From NCBI RefSeq assembly GCF_902859745.1, contig NZ_CADIJW010000017.1:1-64000 (forward strand): a DNA stretch of 64,000 bases. Direction: 5' to 3'. Both the position numbers and the translations under genes were made by a program. This document shows positions 54,188 through 63,290 of this stretch, in pieces (the first letter of the stretch is position 1; each line of letters opens with the position of its first letter). The notes below the pieces were generated by a model. The model made no database searches. It was not told where the DNA came from and saw only the letters and a list, made by a program, of their open reading frames with translations. The DNA comes from Achromobacter dolens (GTDB taxonomy: Bacteria; Pseudomonadota; Gammaproteobacteria; Burkholderiales; Burkholderiaceae_B).

Positions 54188-55096
54188 TCAGGCGGCCTTG
54201 CCAGCGTACAGCGCGTCCAGCCGCGCTTCATAGGCGAAATAGCCGATGCTTTCATAGAGTTCCATGCGCGTCTGCATCTGGTCGATCATGCCGCGCTGGG
54301 TGCCGTCGCGGCGGATCGCCTCGTAGGTGCGCTGGGCCGCGCGGTTCATGGCGCGAAACGCCGACAGCGGATAGAGCACCATGGCGACCTGGGCGGCTGC
54401 CAGTTCCTGCACCGTCAACAGCGGCGTCTGGCCGAATTCGGTGATATTGGCCAGGATGGGCGCTGGCAGCGCGCGGGCGAAATCGCGGAAGCCCTCGAGG
54501 TCGTGGACCGCTTCGGGAAAGGCGATGTCGGCGCCGGCCTCGATGCAGGCGGACAGCCGCTCCAACGCGCTCTGCCGGCCTTCGCTGGCCAGCGCATCGG
54601 TGCGGGCGATGATGACGAAGTGCGGATCGGTACGGGCGTCGACCGCCGCCTTGATGCGATCGACCATCTCCGGCAGGGACACCACTTCCTTGTTGGGGCG
54701 ATGGCCGCAACGCTTGGCGCCGGCCTGGTCCTCGATCTGCATGGCGGCGGCGCCGGCGGCGATCATCGAACGGGTGGTGCGCGCCACATTGAAGGCCGAC
54801 GCGCCAAAGCCGGTGTCGACATCGACCACCAGGGGCAGGGGGCAGACCTCGGTGATGCGGCGCACGTCCGTCAGCACGTCCTCCAGGCCGACGATGCCCA
54901 GGTCGGGCACGCCCAGCGAACCCGCCGCCACGCCGCCGCCCGACAGGTAGATGGCGCGAAAGCCAGCCTGCCGCGCGAGCAGCGCGTGGTTGGCGTTGAT
55001 GGCGCCGACCACCTGCAGAGGCTGCTCGGCCTGCATCGCCATGCGCAGCCGCAGGCCGGCGCTGGCCGGCAGGTCGGGTTCGGGGGAAGTCATCAT
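54188..55096 (-). CDS. prpB: Methylisocitrate lyase
   Basis: 302-residue lyase of the ICL/PEP-mutase superfamily, splitting 2-methylisocitrate to pyruvate and succinate. The PrpB hallmarks are [20 protein letters not shown] (49-68), metal site [19 protein letters not shown] (89-107), [20 protein letters not shown] (121-140) with catalytic C130, and [18 protein letters not shown]. Near E. coli PrpB in length (296). The tandem ATGs at 55096 and 55093 follow GGAG. It is the first gene after the sigma-54 site at 55145-55159 and is divergent from prpR. Related lyases with other acids as substrates exist, so the exact substrate should be kept open. Confidence 0.93.
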   Translation of the reverse strand: MMTSPEPDLPASAGLRLRMAMQAEQPLQVVGAINANHALLARQAGFRAIYLSGGGVAAGSLGVPDLGIVGLEDVLTDVRRITEVCPLPLVVDVDTGFGASAFNVARTTRSMIAAGAAAMQIEDQAGAKRCGHRPNKEVVSLPEMVDRIKAAVDARTDPHFVIIARTDALASEGRQSALERLSACIEAGADIAFPEAVHDLEGFRDFARALPAPILANITEFGQTPLLTVQELAAAQVAMVLYPLSAFRAMNRAAQRTYEAIRRDGTQRGMIDQMQTRMELYESIGYFAYEARLDALYAGKAA

Positions 55097-55144
55097 GGGG
55101 AGCTCCGTGGTGGGTAAGGGCAGGGGAGGAATGACTTCCATCAA

Positions 55145-55159
55145 GCAAGATACATGCCA
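55145..55159 (-). promoter_or_regulatory. Sigma-54 promoter of the prpB operon
   Basis: On the minus strand TGGCATG-TATC-TTGC, with the invariant GG and GC separated by exactly 10 bases; consensus is TGGCACG-N4-TTGC. Transcription would begin about 12 bases on, giving a leader near 35-40 bases before the prpB ATG at 55096. The divergent neighbour encodes a sigma-54 activator. Confidence 0.82.
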
Positions 55160-55271
55160 ATCGCATCCGCACTGGGGCCGAAGGCGGTGGAGCGGGGTAG
55201 GGTTTTCATAATTGAAATGCGGCCATCGCAATGATGAAATCCCCTCTTCGAGTTTCGTTACCGGTGCCGCC

Positions 55272-57218
55272 ATGCTGACTGTCCCGACGCCCGTGGAATC
55301 CGACCTGGCGGCGCTGCCGCGCATCTGGGCCGTGGGCGTGGCGCGCATCGCCCGCACCTTCGCCCAGATCCTGCCCAGTTATGCCCAGCGCGGCGAATTC
55401 AAGCTGATCGAGGCCGGTTTCGACGCGGCCGCCAGCGTCATCAACGAGGCCGCGCGCCAGGGCCGCGTCGACGTGGTGGTGGCCGCCGGCCTGAACGGCA
55501 GCTATCTGCGGCGCCACGTCACGGTGCCGGTGGTGCAGGTCAAGATCAGCGGCTTCGAGGTCATGAACGCGCTGGCCACCGCACGCCGGATCTCGCCGCG
55601 CGTGGCCCTGCTGGGCCAGCACGCGCAGTATCCCGAGCTGCAGACCTTCATGCAGACCTTCGCCGTCGACATCCTGGTGCGCACTTACCGCGACCAGGAC
55701 GACGCGCTGGCGCAGGCCAAGCAGCTCAAGGACGAAGGCATCGAGGTCCTGGTCGGTTCGGGCCTGATCGTCGACTACGCCGAGCGCATGGGACTGGCCG
55801 GCGTGCTGGTGTATTCGCTGGCCACGGTGGCCGCGTGCATCGAGGACGCCATCGAGATCACGCGCCTGCAACGCGTCGAGTCGGGCCGGCGCGACTACCT
55901 GAACGCCGTGCTGGCCAATCTCGACGAGGGCGTGGCCGCCGTTGACGCCGCCGGCCGCGTGCAGGCGCTCAATCCCGCCGTCGAACGCCTGCTGGGCATC
56001 ACCGCCGCCGGCCTGGCCGGACGGCGGCTGGAGGAAATATCGCCGGCGCTGTCGCTGGACGAGGTGCTGCGCACAGGCAAGCGCGAAGCCGAATCGGTGC
56101 ATCGGCTCGGCGGCAAGATGGTGGTGGTGAACCGCATTCCGCTGGCCAGCGGCGCCGGCCTGTCGGGCGCGGTGCTGACCTTGCAGGAAGCCGGCGCCAT
56201 CCACCGCGCCGACCGCAGCCTGCGCACGCGGGCCCGCACCCCAGTGCGCACCGTGCGCTACACGCTGGACGACCTGCACGGCCAGTCCGCCCCGTTGGCA
56301 AAGGCCCGCATGCTCGGCCTGCGCTACGCCCGGGTCGATTCGACCGTGCTGATCGGCGGCGAAAGCGGCACCGGCAAGGAAGTCATGGCCCAGGGCATCC
56401 ACCAGGCCAGCGCGCGCCATCATTTCCCCTTCATCGCGGTCAACTGCGCCTCGCTGCCCGAAACCCTGCTGGAAAGCGAGCTGTTCGGCTACGAGGACGG
56501 CGCCTTCAGCGGCGCGCGCCGCGGCGGCAAGCCCGGGCTGTTCGAGGCGGCCCACAACGGCACGCTGTTCCTGGACGAGATCGGCGACATGCCGCCGGCG
56601 TTGCAGATCCGCCTGCTCCGCGTGCTGCAGGAGCGGCAGGTGATGCCCGTGGGCGGCAGCGAACCGGTGCCCGTCAATGTGCGCATCATGGCTGCCACTC
56701 ATCGCGACCTGGCGGCCATGGTGGCGGCCGGCGCGTTCCGCCAGGATCTCTTTTTCCGCCTGAACATCCTGCGCATCGACATGCCGACACTGCGCGAGCG
56801 CCGCGACGACATCTGGCTGCTGGCGCAGCACCTGTACCAGCGGGTGCGGCAGAACCTGGGCCTGGCCGGCGAGCCGCCGTTGCCCGAAGCCTTGCGCGAC
56901 GCGTTGCTGGCGCACGACTGGCCCGGCAACATCCGCGAACTGGAGAACGTGCTGGAACGCCTGGCGGTGTTCCTGGCGGAAATGCCCGAGACACCGCTCG
57001 ACCCGGAAGTGCGGCGCATCCTGGCCGACGTGGCGCCGGAACTGACGCGAGGCGCCGCCCACTCGGAGCCGGGCGACCTGGCCTCGCACGGCCGGCGCCA
57101 GCAGGCGGCGCATGTGCGCGAGGTGCTGACCCGCTGCGGCGGCGACCGGCGCAAGGCCTGCGAACAGTTGGGAATCAGCCCGACCACGCTGTGGCGGTGG
57201 TTGCGCACGGGCGCTTGA
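55272..57218 (+). CDS. prpR: Sigma-54-dependent propionate/methylcitrate regulator
   Basis: 648-residue activator of sigma-54 RNA polymerase. Domains: PrpR N-terminal ligand domain (about 10-180, [40 protein letters not shown]), PAS (about 195-300), AAA+ (about 325-560; Walker [28 protein letters not shown], Walker [12 protein letters not shown], sensor DLFFRLNIL) and a C-terminal Fis-type HTH ([18 protein letters not shown]). The sigma-54 contact loop reads GAFSGA in place of GAFTGA. I prefer the ATG at 55272; a TTG at 55212 would add 20 residues. PrpR proteins respond to 2-methylcitrate. It should act on the sigma-54 promoter at 55145. Confidence 0.94.
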   Translation: MLTVPTPVESDLAALPRIWAVGVARIARTFAQILPSYAQRGEFKLIEAGFDAAASVINEAARQGRVDVVVAAGLNGSYLRRHVTVPVVQVKISGFEVMNALATARRISPRVALLGQHAQYPELQTFMQTFAVDILVRTYRDQDDALAQAKQLKDEGIEVLVGSGLIVDYAERMGLAGVLVYSLATVAACIEDAIEITRLQRVESGRRDYLNAVLANLDEGVAAVDAAGRVQALNPAVERLLGITAAGLAGRRLEEISPALSLDEVLRTGKREAESVHRLGGKMVVVNRIPLASGAGLSGAVLTLQEAGAIHRADRSLRTRARTPVRTVRYTLDDLHGQSAPLAKARMLGLRYARVDSTVLIGGESGTGKEVMAQGIHQASARHHFPFIAVNCASLPETLLESELFGYEDGAFSGARRGGKPGLFEAAHNGTLFLDEIGDMPPALQIRLLRVLQERQVMPVGGSEPVPVNVRIMAATHRDLAAMVAAGAFRQDLFFRLNILRIDMPTLRERRDDIWLLAQHLYQRVRQNLGLAGEPPLPEALRDALLAHDWPGNIRELENVLERLAVFLAEMPETPLDPEVRRILADVAPELTRGAAHSEPGDLASHGRRQQAAHVREVLTRCGGDRRKACEQLGISPTTLWRWLRTGA

Positions 57219-57219
57219 C

Positions 57220-58179
57220 TCATTTCGACGACAGCTTGAGCCCTTCGGCGACCTTGCCCAGTGCGGCATACTCCCGCTCGATCTGCGCGCGGAAGGCGTC
57301 GCCCGTCACGATGGCGATCTGTTCGCCCGCATCCTCGACAAAGCTGCGCGTCGCCGCGGATTGCGCCGCGGCGGTGAATGCCCGCTCCAGCGCCCGCACG
57401 CGCTCGGGCGGCGTATTCCTGGGCGCCAGAATGCCGCGCCACAGCAGCGTCTGTTCCTCACCCAGGCCCAGTTCGTTCAGGCTGGTGGCTTGCGGCAGCG
57501 CCGCCACTTTGTCGGCCGAGGTCAATTGGAGGCATTTGACCTTGCCGCTCTTCACGTAGGGCAGCACCGGGGGAATGGATCCCACATACATGTCGATGTG
57601 CCCGCCCAGCAACGCCAGCAGGGTGTCGCCAGCCCCTTTGTAGGGAATGTCGCGTTGATGGATGTCCTGGCGGTTGAAGATCCGTTGCGCCGCCAACTGT
57701 CCCGGGCCGCCCGCGCCATCGGTGCCGAACGTATAGCGATTCGGCGCCTTGCGCAGCAACTGCATCAGTTGCTTGCCGTCGTCCGCGGCGAAGTCGTGCT
57801 GCACGCACATGACGTAGGGCGCGCTGGTCAACTGGGCAACGGCAATGTAGTCCTTGGGCGTGTAGGAAACCGGCGTGGTGTGCGGCGCCACCGTCACCGG
57901 CCCCAGCCAGACCCCGGCGATCGTGTTGCCGTCGGGCGCGGCGCGCACCATCTGCGTGACGCCGATGCTGCCGCCGGCGCCGCCCACGTTGACCACCACC
58001 ACCGGCGCGCCCAGATGCGGTTCGGCGTCCTTGGCCAACATGCGGAAGAAGCCGTCGGTGCCGCCTCCCGCCGTGGTGGGAACGATCAGGCGGATCGGCT
58101 CGGCGGCAAGGGCGCCGCCCGCGATCAGCGAGCCAAGGGCCAGGGCAAACGCCCGGGCGGTGAAGGAAAAACGGGGCAT
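57220..58179 (-). CDS. Bug-family tripartite tricarboxylate transporter receptor
   Basis: 319-residue periplasmic binding protein. Signal peptide FALALGSLIAGGALAAEP, then IRLIVPTTAGGGTDGFFRML and VVVVNVGGAGGSIGVTQMV. The ligand loop GGGTD carries the conserved aspartate; the second loop VGGAGGSIG differs from the usual NRPGAGG, so the ligand may differ. It is 66 bases downstream of the amidohydrolase gene and probably in its operon. It converges on prpR with one base between the stops. Confidence 0.9.
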   Translation of the reverse strand: MPRFSFTARAFALALGSLIAGGALAAEPIRLIVPTTAGGGTDGFFRMLAKDAEPHLGAPVVVVNVGGAGGSIGVTQMVRAAPDGNTIAGVWLGPVTVAPHTTPVSYTPKDYIAVAQLTSAPYVMCVQHDFAADDGKQLMQLLRKAPNRYTFGTDGAGGPGQLAAQRIFNRQDIHQRDIPYKGAGDTLLALLGGHIDMYVGSIPPVLPYVKSGKVKCLQLTSADKVAALPQATSLNELGLGEEQTLLWRGILAPRNTPPERVRALERAFTAAAQSAATRSFVEDAGEQIAIVTGDAFRAQIEREYAALGKVAEGLKLSSK

Positions 58180-58245
58180 GGCGGTCTCCTGAGGTGGCGC
58201 CGCCTGAAAGCCGGCGCCACGGGTCGTTGATTGTTATGGGAAAAA

Positions 58246-59055
58246 TCAGCCTTCAAAATCGAACAGCAGCTTCGGGGTATCGCGCAGGATGATGTCGCGC
58301 GGGCCCGGGTCGGGCAGCCAATCGCCCAGCCAGTCCAGGCAGCGCCCGTAGTCGACCTCGCTCTCGTGCGATACCCACGGCCAATCCGTGCCCCAGAGCA
58401 GGCGCTGCGCGCCGGCTTCGCGCAGCAGCAGGGCGCTCAACGCCGCCGCATCCTGGCCCGCCAGACGGTAGGGCGCGGACAGCTTGATCCAGGTCTGGCC
58501 TTGGGCAAGCGCTTCGCGCAACAGGCCCAGCGTCGGAAATCCCGGCGTCAGGCCGCCAAAATGGTCCAGGACCAGCCGCACGCCGCTGGCCAGGATCGGA
58601 GGGAGCACCGCGGCCAGATGCTCGCCTTCGACATAGACCTCGACGTGCATGCCGCGCTCGCGCAACCTTGGATAAAGGGCGCGGTAGGCGCGGCTGCCGC
58701 TGTCTGGCAGGGGCCGGCGGCGCAACCAGTTCAGGCGCACGCCGCGCACGCCATGGGCGTACAGCATGTCCAGCTCCGCGTCGCCGATCTCAGGCTCGAC
58801 GAGGGCGGTGCCGCGCAGGCGGCCGCCCGCGACCTGCAATGACCGCAGCAACAGGCCGTTGTCGCTGCCGTAGAAGCTGGGCGCGGTCAGGACGCCATAG
58901 CGGATGCCGTGGGCGTCCAGGACTCGCAGGTACTCATCGACTTCGGCATTGTGCAAGGGCGCCGAATGGCGGCCGGCAACCAGAGGCAGATCGGTGCGCA
59001 GGACGTGGGCGTGGCAGTCCGCGGCGCCAGCGGGAAGATTGAGCGGGGGTGTCAT
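58246..59055 (-). CDS. Amidohydrolase-2 family hydrolase (LigI/PDC lactonase-like)
   Basis: 269-residue TIM-barrel hydrolase. Metal-site motifs: AADCHAHVLRTDLPL (His-x-His), LVLDHFGGLTPGF (histidine) and RLLWGTDWPWVSHES (aspartate). The pattern CHAHV and GTDWPW is typical of 2-pyrone-4,6-dicarboxylate lactonase-like and sugar-lactonase-like members. I choose the start at 59055 because an AGGA site lies 7 bases upstream; 59064 is possible. It is divergent from a LysR gene (72 bases) and followed by a Bug receptor, so it may open a lactone imported through that receptor. Confidence 0.86.
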   Translation of the reverse strand: MTPPLNLPAGAADCHAHVLRTDLPLVAGRHSAPLHNAEVDEYLRVLDAHGIRYGVLTAPSFYGSDNGLLLRSLQVAGGRLRGTALVEPEIGDAELDMLYAHGVRGVRLNWLRRRPLPDSGSRAYRALYPRLRERGMHVEVYVEGEHLAAVLPPILASGVRLVLDHFGGLTPGFPTLGLLREALAQGQTWIKLSAPYRLAGQDAAALSALLLREAGAQRLLWGTDWPWVSHESEVDYGRCLDWLGDWLPDPGPRDIILRDTPKLLFDFEG

Positions 59056-59127
59056 GCACGGCATCCTATCAATAGGATTTACTTTCTTCTAATTAAAGTT
59101 CCTGGCGGTTATGTATAAAATTTCCTG

Positions 59128-60030
59128 ATGAGACGATTTTCCATTCCCCAGATGGAGGCCCTGCTGGCGATCGCCCGGCTGGGTTCCTTCCAGGCGGCCG
59201 CCGAGCACATGAATGTGACCCAGCCGACCATTTCCCTGCGCATCCGCGAACTGGAATCGGCGCTGGGCGTACGCCTGTTCGAGCGCGAGGGCAGGCGAGC
59301 AGTGCTGACAGCGGAAGGGGTGCTGGCGCGGCGCTACGCCGAGCAGGCAGTCGGCGTGCTCGATGAACTGGAAACCCGCCTGCGCACCGGCGACCCCTTA
59401 CAGGGCCGGCTGCGGGTGGGCGCGTCGGAAACCATGGCGATGGCGTGCCTGCCGGCCATCGTCCGGCAACTCGAACAGCGCTATCCGCGCCTGCAGGTCG
59501 AACTGACCATCGCCAACAGTCTGGTGCTCAGCGAGCGCCTGAACACCAACCAGCTCGATATCGCCTTTCTCATCGACGCCGGCGTCAGCCATCATTTGCA
59601 GGTTGAACCGCTGGCCTGGGCCGAGGTGGCCTGGATCGGGCTGGACCCGCGCCCGCGGTTGCGGGCAGTGGACCTGGCCGCGCAGAAATTATTCGTGGTG
59701 CCGCCGCCGTCCCCGCTGCACCAGGTAGTGGCCGCCTGGTGCAGCCAGGAACGCACGCCATTGCCGGAATTCAGCACCTGCACAAGCGTGGCCATCATCG
59801 TCGGACTGATAACCGCCGGCGTCGGCATGAGTGCGCTGCCGGTCAGCGTGATGGCCGATGCGCTGGCCAGAGGCACCGTGGTGCGCTACGAACAGGAGCG
59901 GCCGTTCGCTCCGCTGCGATTGTGCGCGGCATATCCGCGGGTGGCCGACATGGCCGGGCTGGACGCCGTGGTTCGTATCGCAAGGCAGGAACTGGCGCAG
60001 GCGCCGTATTTTTCGGTGATCGAGGCTTGA
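59128..60030 (+). CDS. LysR-family transcriptional regulator
   Basis: 300 residues. HTH at 1-60 (MEALLAIARLGSFQAAAEHM, TQPTISLRIRELESALGVRL), effector domain with RVGASETMAMACLPAIVRQL. The ATG at 59128 lies close to a TATAAAAT element. The 72-base AT-rich divergent region implies control of the amidohydrolase-Bug genes. CbL/GcvA-like features are not evident; effector unknown. Confidence 0.9.
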   Translation: MRRFSIPQMEALLAIARLGSFQAAAEHMNVTQPTISLRIRELESALGVRLFEREGRRAVLTAEGVLARRYAEQAVGVLDELETRLRTGDPLQGRLRVGASETMAMACLPAIVRQLEQRYPRLQVELTIANSLVLSERLNTNQLDIAFLIDAGVSHHLQVEPLAWAEVAWIGLDPRPRLRAVDLAAQKLFVVPPPSPLHQVVAAWCSQERTPLPEFSTCTSVAIIVGLITAGVGMSALPVSVMADALARGTVVRYEQERPFAPLRLCAAYPRVADMAGLDAVVRIARQELAQAPYFSVIEA

Positions 60031-60181
60031 AATCGGGAAAGGCGCGGCGGTTGGACGGGATGGGAATGCACGCCGCTGTGGGTCTCGTCGTAATGCGCAT
60101 AATGTATATTATGTAAAGTAAGATTATCTCCTCGGACCGCCGCGGCAGGAATCGCCGCGCCCCTATTTTGAACTGAGGCGA

Positions 60182-61387
60182 TCACCGTCCCTGCAGCCGG
60201 ACGAGCGCGGCCGAGAGGTCATCGCTCGCCTGGCCAGGCGCGGCATGGTCGAGCGTCTGCCTCAGCGGCGCGACGGCGGCCTGGCCCGTCCGAAGCAGCA
60301 TTGCCTGCACGGATGACCGCAGCATCGGATCGTCACTGCGCAGCCGCGCGTCGATCGCCGCCTCGATCACCGCCGATGCAATTTCAGCCGGCAAAGGCCA
60401 AGATTCACCCACCACCGCCGCCATCATCGTCGCCTTGTCCACGAGCCGTGTGGCGTCGGCCTCCCCTTTGATCGAGCCCGCAAGATACAGCAGCCCGGCC
60501 GGGCCGCTCTGCGCGAGCGTGCGCCACACGACCCTGGAGGACGTGTTGGAGCGCGATACGGCATCGATCATCGCCTGTGCGATGGCGTCATCGGGCTTGG
60601 GAAAGCCGCCGAGCGTGACGATGAGGTGTTCACGCGCTTCATCGGAGGGAGCCCTTTCCAGTGCCAAGATCAGCTCGCGCACGATATCGCGATAGCCTGT
60701 GGACCCTGGCCCCAGCGTCTGGGCGATCTGGATGCGGACAGCGGGCGATGTTGATGCCGCGCTGGCGGCATCGAGTTTCAGGCGCACGTCGTCCGGCAAG
60801 GGCAGGCCTGCGGCGATCTGCGCCAGATCTCCCAGCGTTCTTTCATCCCGCGTGTCGCGGATGGCCTGAAAAACGGTCTCGGACGCGCCTCGAGTCGCGG
60901 TCCATAGCGCCGTCCGCGTTGAAGCACGATCCGGCTCCGCCTGCGCCTGCCGCAAATGCGCGAGCAAGGGGCCTGCCATGGCGGCGCGTCCAGGCGCGTC
61001 GGCCACGGCGAGAATCCTGGCCACCGCGTTCATGCGCGGCTGCGGGACATTGCCGGCCATGTCCCGCGCCATGGCCTGTATCAACGCGTCGGACAGGCCG
61101 ACGCCGCCTTGACGGCGTTGCGAGAGAAACGGCGCCGTCCAGAGCTGTTCGGCCAATGCCTGCGCGGCCTGGGTTTTCTCGCCTTCGTCCTGCGCGGCCA
61201 CATAGCGGCGCGCGATCTCAGCAAACCTGCGCTGGTGCTCCGCCGACAGTTCCTCGCGCGGCGGGGACTGCCGGGGCGGGTCCGGAAGACCGGCCGCGGC
61301 GGCTCCGGCGGCCGTCAATCCCAAGATGGCTGACAGCCCGAATGGCCGCAATGCCGGGCCGCATGCCCGCCACGCCGGTCGCCGCAC
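60182..61387 (-). CDS. Exported protein of unknown function, helical repeat-like
   Basis: 401 residues. I do not recognise a family. The N-terminus has a signal-like hydrophobic segment (FGLSAILGLTAAGAAAAG) after an Arg-rich start. The rest is Ala/Leu-rich, probably all alpha-helical, with repeating blocks such as RMNAVARILAVADAPGRAAM and ALERAPSDEAREHLIVTLGG that resemble HEAT-type repeats. No catalytic motif or cysteine pattern is seen in the mature part. A short AT-rich gap (60031-60181) follows it. It may form an operon with the small membrane protein at 61550-61855. Confidence 0.7.
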   Translation of the reverse strand: MRRPAWRACGPALRPFGLSAILGLTAAGAAAAGLPDPPRQSPPREELSAEHQRRFAEIARRYVAAQDEGEKTQAAQALAEQLWTAPFLSQRRQGGVGLSDALIQAMARDMAGNVPQPRMNAVARILAVADAPGRAAMAGPLLAHLRQAQAEPDRASTRTALWTATRGASETVFQAIRDTRDERTLGDLAQIAAGLPLPDDVRLKLDAASAASTSPAVRIQIAQTLGPGSTGYRDIVRELILALERAPSDEAREHLIVTLGGFPKPDDAIAQAMIDAVSRSNTSSRVVWRTLAQSGPAGLLYLAGSIKGEADATRLVDKATMMAAVVGESWPLPAEIASAVIEAAIDARLRSDDPMLRSSVQAMLLRTGQAAVAPLRQTLDHAAPGQASDDLSAALVRLQGR

Positions 61388-61549
61388 GGCGAGCCTGCGC
61401 AGGTTGTGTGCCCATTGCCAAAGCGTGTTGATAGGTCAGGCTCCGTATTCAGGTAAGGACGCTGGTCACGCTTCCGGGTGGATACCCAGTGCGGCGAGAG
61501 TCCGTATATTAGCCGGCGCTCCTGGCGGTCGCCGGTCGCGCTACGGCAC

Positions 61550-61855
61550 TCAGCCCGGATGGAACTTGTACAGCGCGCATGCCAGAAAACCCGCTGCCAG
61601 CGCGAGATGGATGGCAATCCCCTGCCGGCCTTGCAGGATCGACGCGGGCCGTCTTGCGCGGATCGCCCAGGCGAGCAAGCCGGAATGCGCCAGCAGCAGG
61701 CCGACCGGCCACAGCGCCAGGTAAAGCAGCACCCCGAGCGGGTCGGGGCCATAGCCGTCGCCATGGCGCGGCGCTTCATAGACGGCGGCGGCGACTGTCC
61801 AAACCGCGAGCGTCAGCAGGCTCACAATGAAACTTATCCGGTAGTACAGAAACAA
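61550..61855 (-). CDS. Small membrane protein of unknown function
   Basis: 101 residues, three predicted membrane segments: ISFIVSLLTLAVWTVAAAV, GVLLYLALWPVGLLLAHSGL and AIHLALAAGFLACALYKFHP. No family recognised. It lies between two genes for exported or membrane proteins of unknown function on the same strand (61923-63149 and 60182-61387). The start at 61855 (MFLYYRISFIVS) is the only one that preserves the first segment. Confidence 0.65.
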   Translation of the reverse strand: MFLYYRISFIVSLLTLAVWTVAAAVYEAPRHGDGYGPDPLGVLLYLALWPVGLLLAHSGLLAWAIRARRPASILQGRQGIAIHLALAAGFLACALYKFHPG

Positions 61856-61922
61856 GGGATCCCCTTTGTTTTTGTGAAAGCGTCATCGCTCCGGTCATCG
61901 CGCTCATGCAAGCGTTCTCGAC

Positions 61923-63149
61923 TCAATTTCCCAGCAGCCGCACCGTCTGCGGGTTGTAGCCGGCATAGGCGCCGGCGCCGCAGGCGACGACCGCTCGCGC
62001 TTGCGGCGGCACGCCGGTGGCGCGCACGGCCAGCTCGCCGCCACGCAGCCGGAATTCCCGGAACCGCTCCGCGGCCACCGAGCCATCCGGCAGGAAATAC
62101 AGCCGCACCCGTGGCAGCCCCTTGTCCGGATCCGCCTGGCTCGCGGCGCTGAAAGTGGGCACCACCGCCCTCGCCTCGTGCCAGCGCGAGGGATCTTCCA
62201 GCGTCTGCCAGCGCACGCGCAGCGGCTGTTCCAGGTCCAGCATGGCCGGGCTCCCGCCCCGTCCCGGGTCGCAGGGTTCGCCGGCCTGGCTGCGCGCTGC
62301 CTGGCCGCCCAGGTCCAGCGTCTGGCCATTGATTTCCAGGCGGGCGATTGCCTGCGTCGTGTAGTTGTCGAGGCTGACTATCGTCAGTCCCGGGGGGCGC
62401 GCGGCTGTCATGGCCTCCTCGGTCGTGCCGGCAAAGCGCTCGATGGTCGGCGCGACCTCGACGTGGTCGGCGTAATGGAAGTACTGATAGATCAGCAGCG
62501 CCGCCTCGCCGTAGGCGAATGCCGGCAGCAGCTTGTCCAGATCGGGCGCGGGCAGGCGCCGCAGAGGCAGGGAATCGCCGGCATTGCCATCCTGCGAGGA
62601 ATACGCATAGCGCTCGATGTCTGGCTTCAGGTGCGCGCCGGCGTAGGGAAAGGTGCCAGCCGCCACCAGGTTCGCGCCGGGATAGCGGCGAAAGCGCGAG
62701 AACCGGTCGTTTTGCGCCGAAGCGGGTTCCATGTAAGGCGAGCCGCCGCCATCGTTCGAAGATGCGGCGCGATAGTCCAGCCAGAGCGTGCGGCCGCTGA
62801 AGTTGACGTGGTTTTCAGTGATGGCCGGGTTGGCATCGCGGAAACGGTCGGCGCCCGCCCGGCGCACGGTGTCGTCCACCGGCACGATCAGCAGCGCCAG
62901 CAGCGAGGGCAGGAACAGCAACGCGTGGACCCGGCCGGGCACCTTGCCGCGATCCCGCACCAGGTACGCGACCCAGGTCAGCGCCAATACGATGGCCAGC
63001 GGGCCGCCGTACAGAATGCCGTACGACAGCAGCGCCGCCATGCCCCAGCCGAGGTTGTCGCTGAAGACGGCGAGCAGGCCAAGCGAGGCCAGCAGCGTCG
63101 CCAGCGCGAACGACACGATGATGCCAAACAGATAGTTCGTGGTCTTCAA
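61923..63149 (-). CDS. Membrane-anchored protein of unknown function
   Basis: About 408 residues from a TTG at 63149 (GAGG nine bases before); the frame is open to 63227 but that part is Pro/Arg-rich, and no ATG is available. Three N-terminal membrane segments (NYLFGIIVSFALATLLASLG, AALLSYGILYGGPLAIVLAL, VHALLFLPSLLALLIVPVDD) precede a long exported domain of about 280 residues with no motif I recognise. Features there include NHVNFSGRTLWLDYRAASS and YNPQTVRLLGN at the end. The beta-rich look suggests a carbohydrate-binding-like or adhesin-like fold, but this is a guess. Confidence 0.65.
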   Translation of the reverse strand: MKTTNYLFGIIVSFALATLLASLGLLAVFSDNLGWGMAALLSYGILYGGPLAIVLALTWVAYLVRDRGKVPGRVHALLFLPSLLALLIVPVDDTVRRAGADRFRDANPAITENHVNFSGRTLWLDYRAASSNDGGGSPYMEPASAQNDRFSRFRRYPGANLVAAGTFPYAGAHLKPDIERYAYSSQDGNAGDSLPLRRLPAPDLDKLLPAFAYGEAALLIYQYFHYADHVEVAPTIERFAGTTEEAMTAARPPGLTIVSLDNYTTQAIARLEINGQTLDLGGQAARSQAGEPCDPGRGGSPAMLDLEQPLRVRWQTLEDPSRWHEARAVVPTFSAASQADPDKGLPRVRLYFLPDGSVAAERFREFRLRGGELAVRATGVPPQARAVVACGAGAYAGYNPQTVRLLGN

Positions 63150-63290
63150 TCGATCAGGCCTCGTCGGACTGCCCTGGCATGGGCGGCGGGGTCTTGGGGA
63201 TGCGGCATGGGGATCCGGCCCCGGCAACGATAACAGAGGCCCGGATCTTGCCAGGACGAACCCCTCTAAGGCGTGCCGCGGGCGACCGGG

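Noticed and set aside
60031-60181. AT-rich gap that might hold a small RNA or attachment site
   Set aside because: I see no stem plus T run, tRNA-like sequence or direct repeat to support either.
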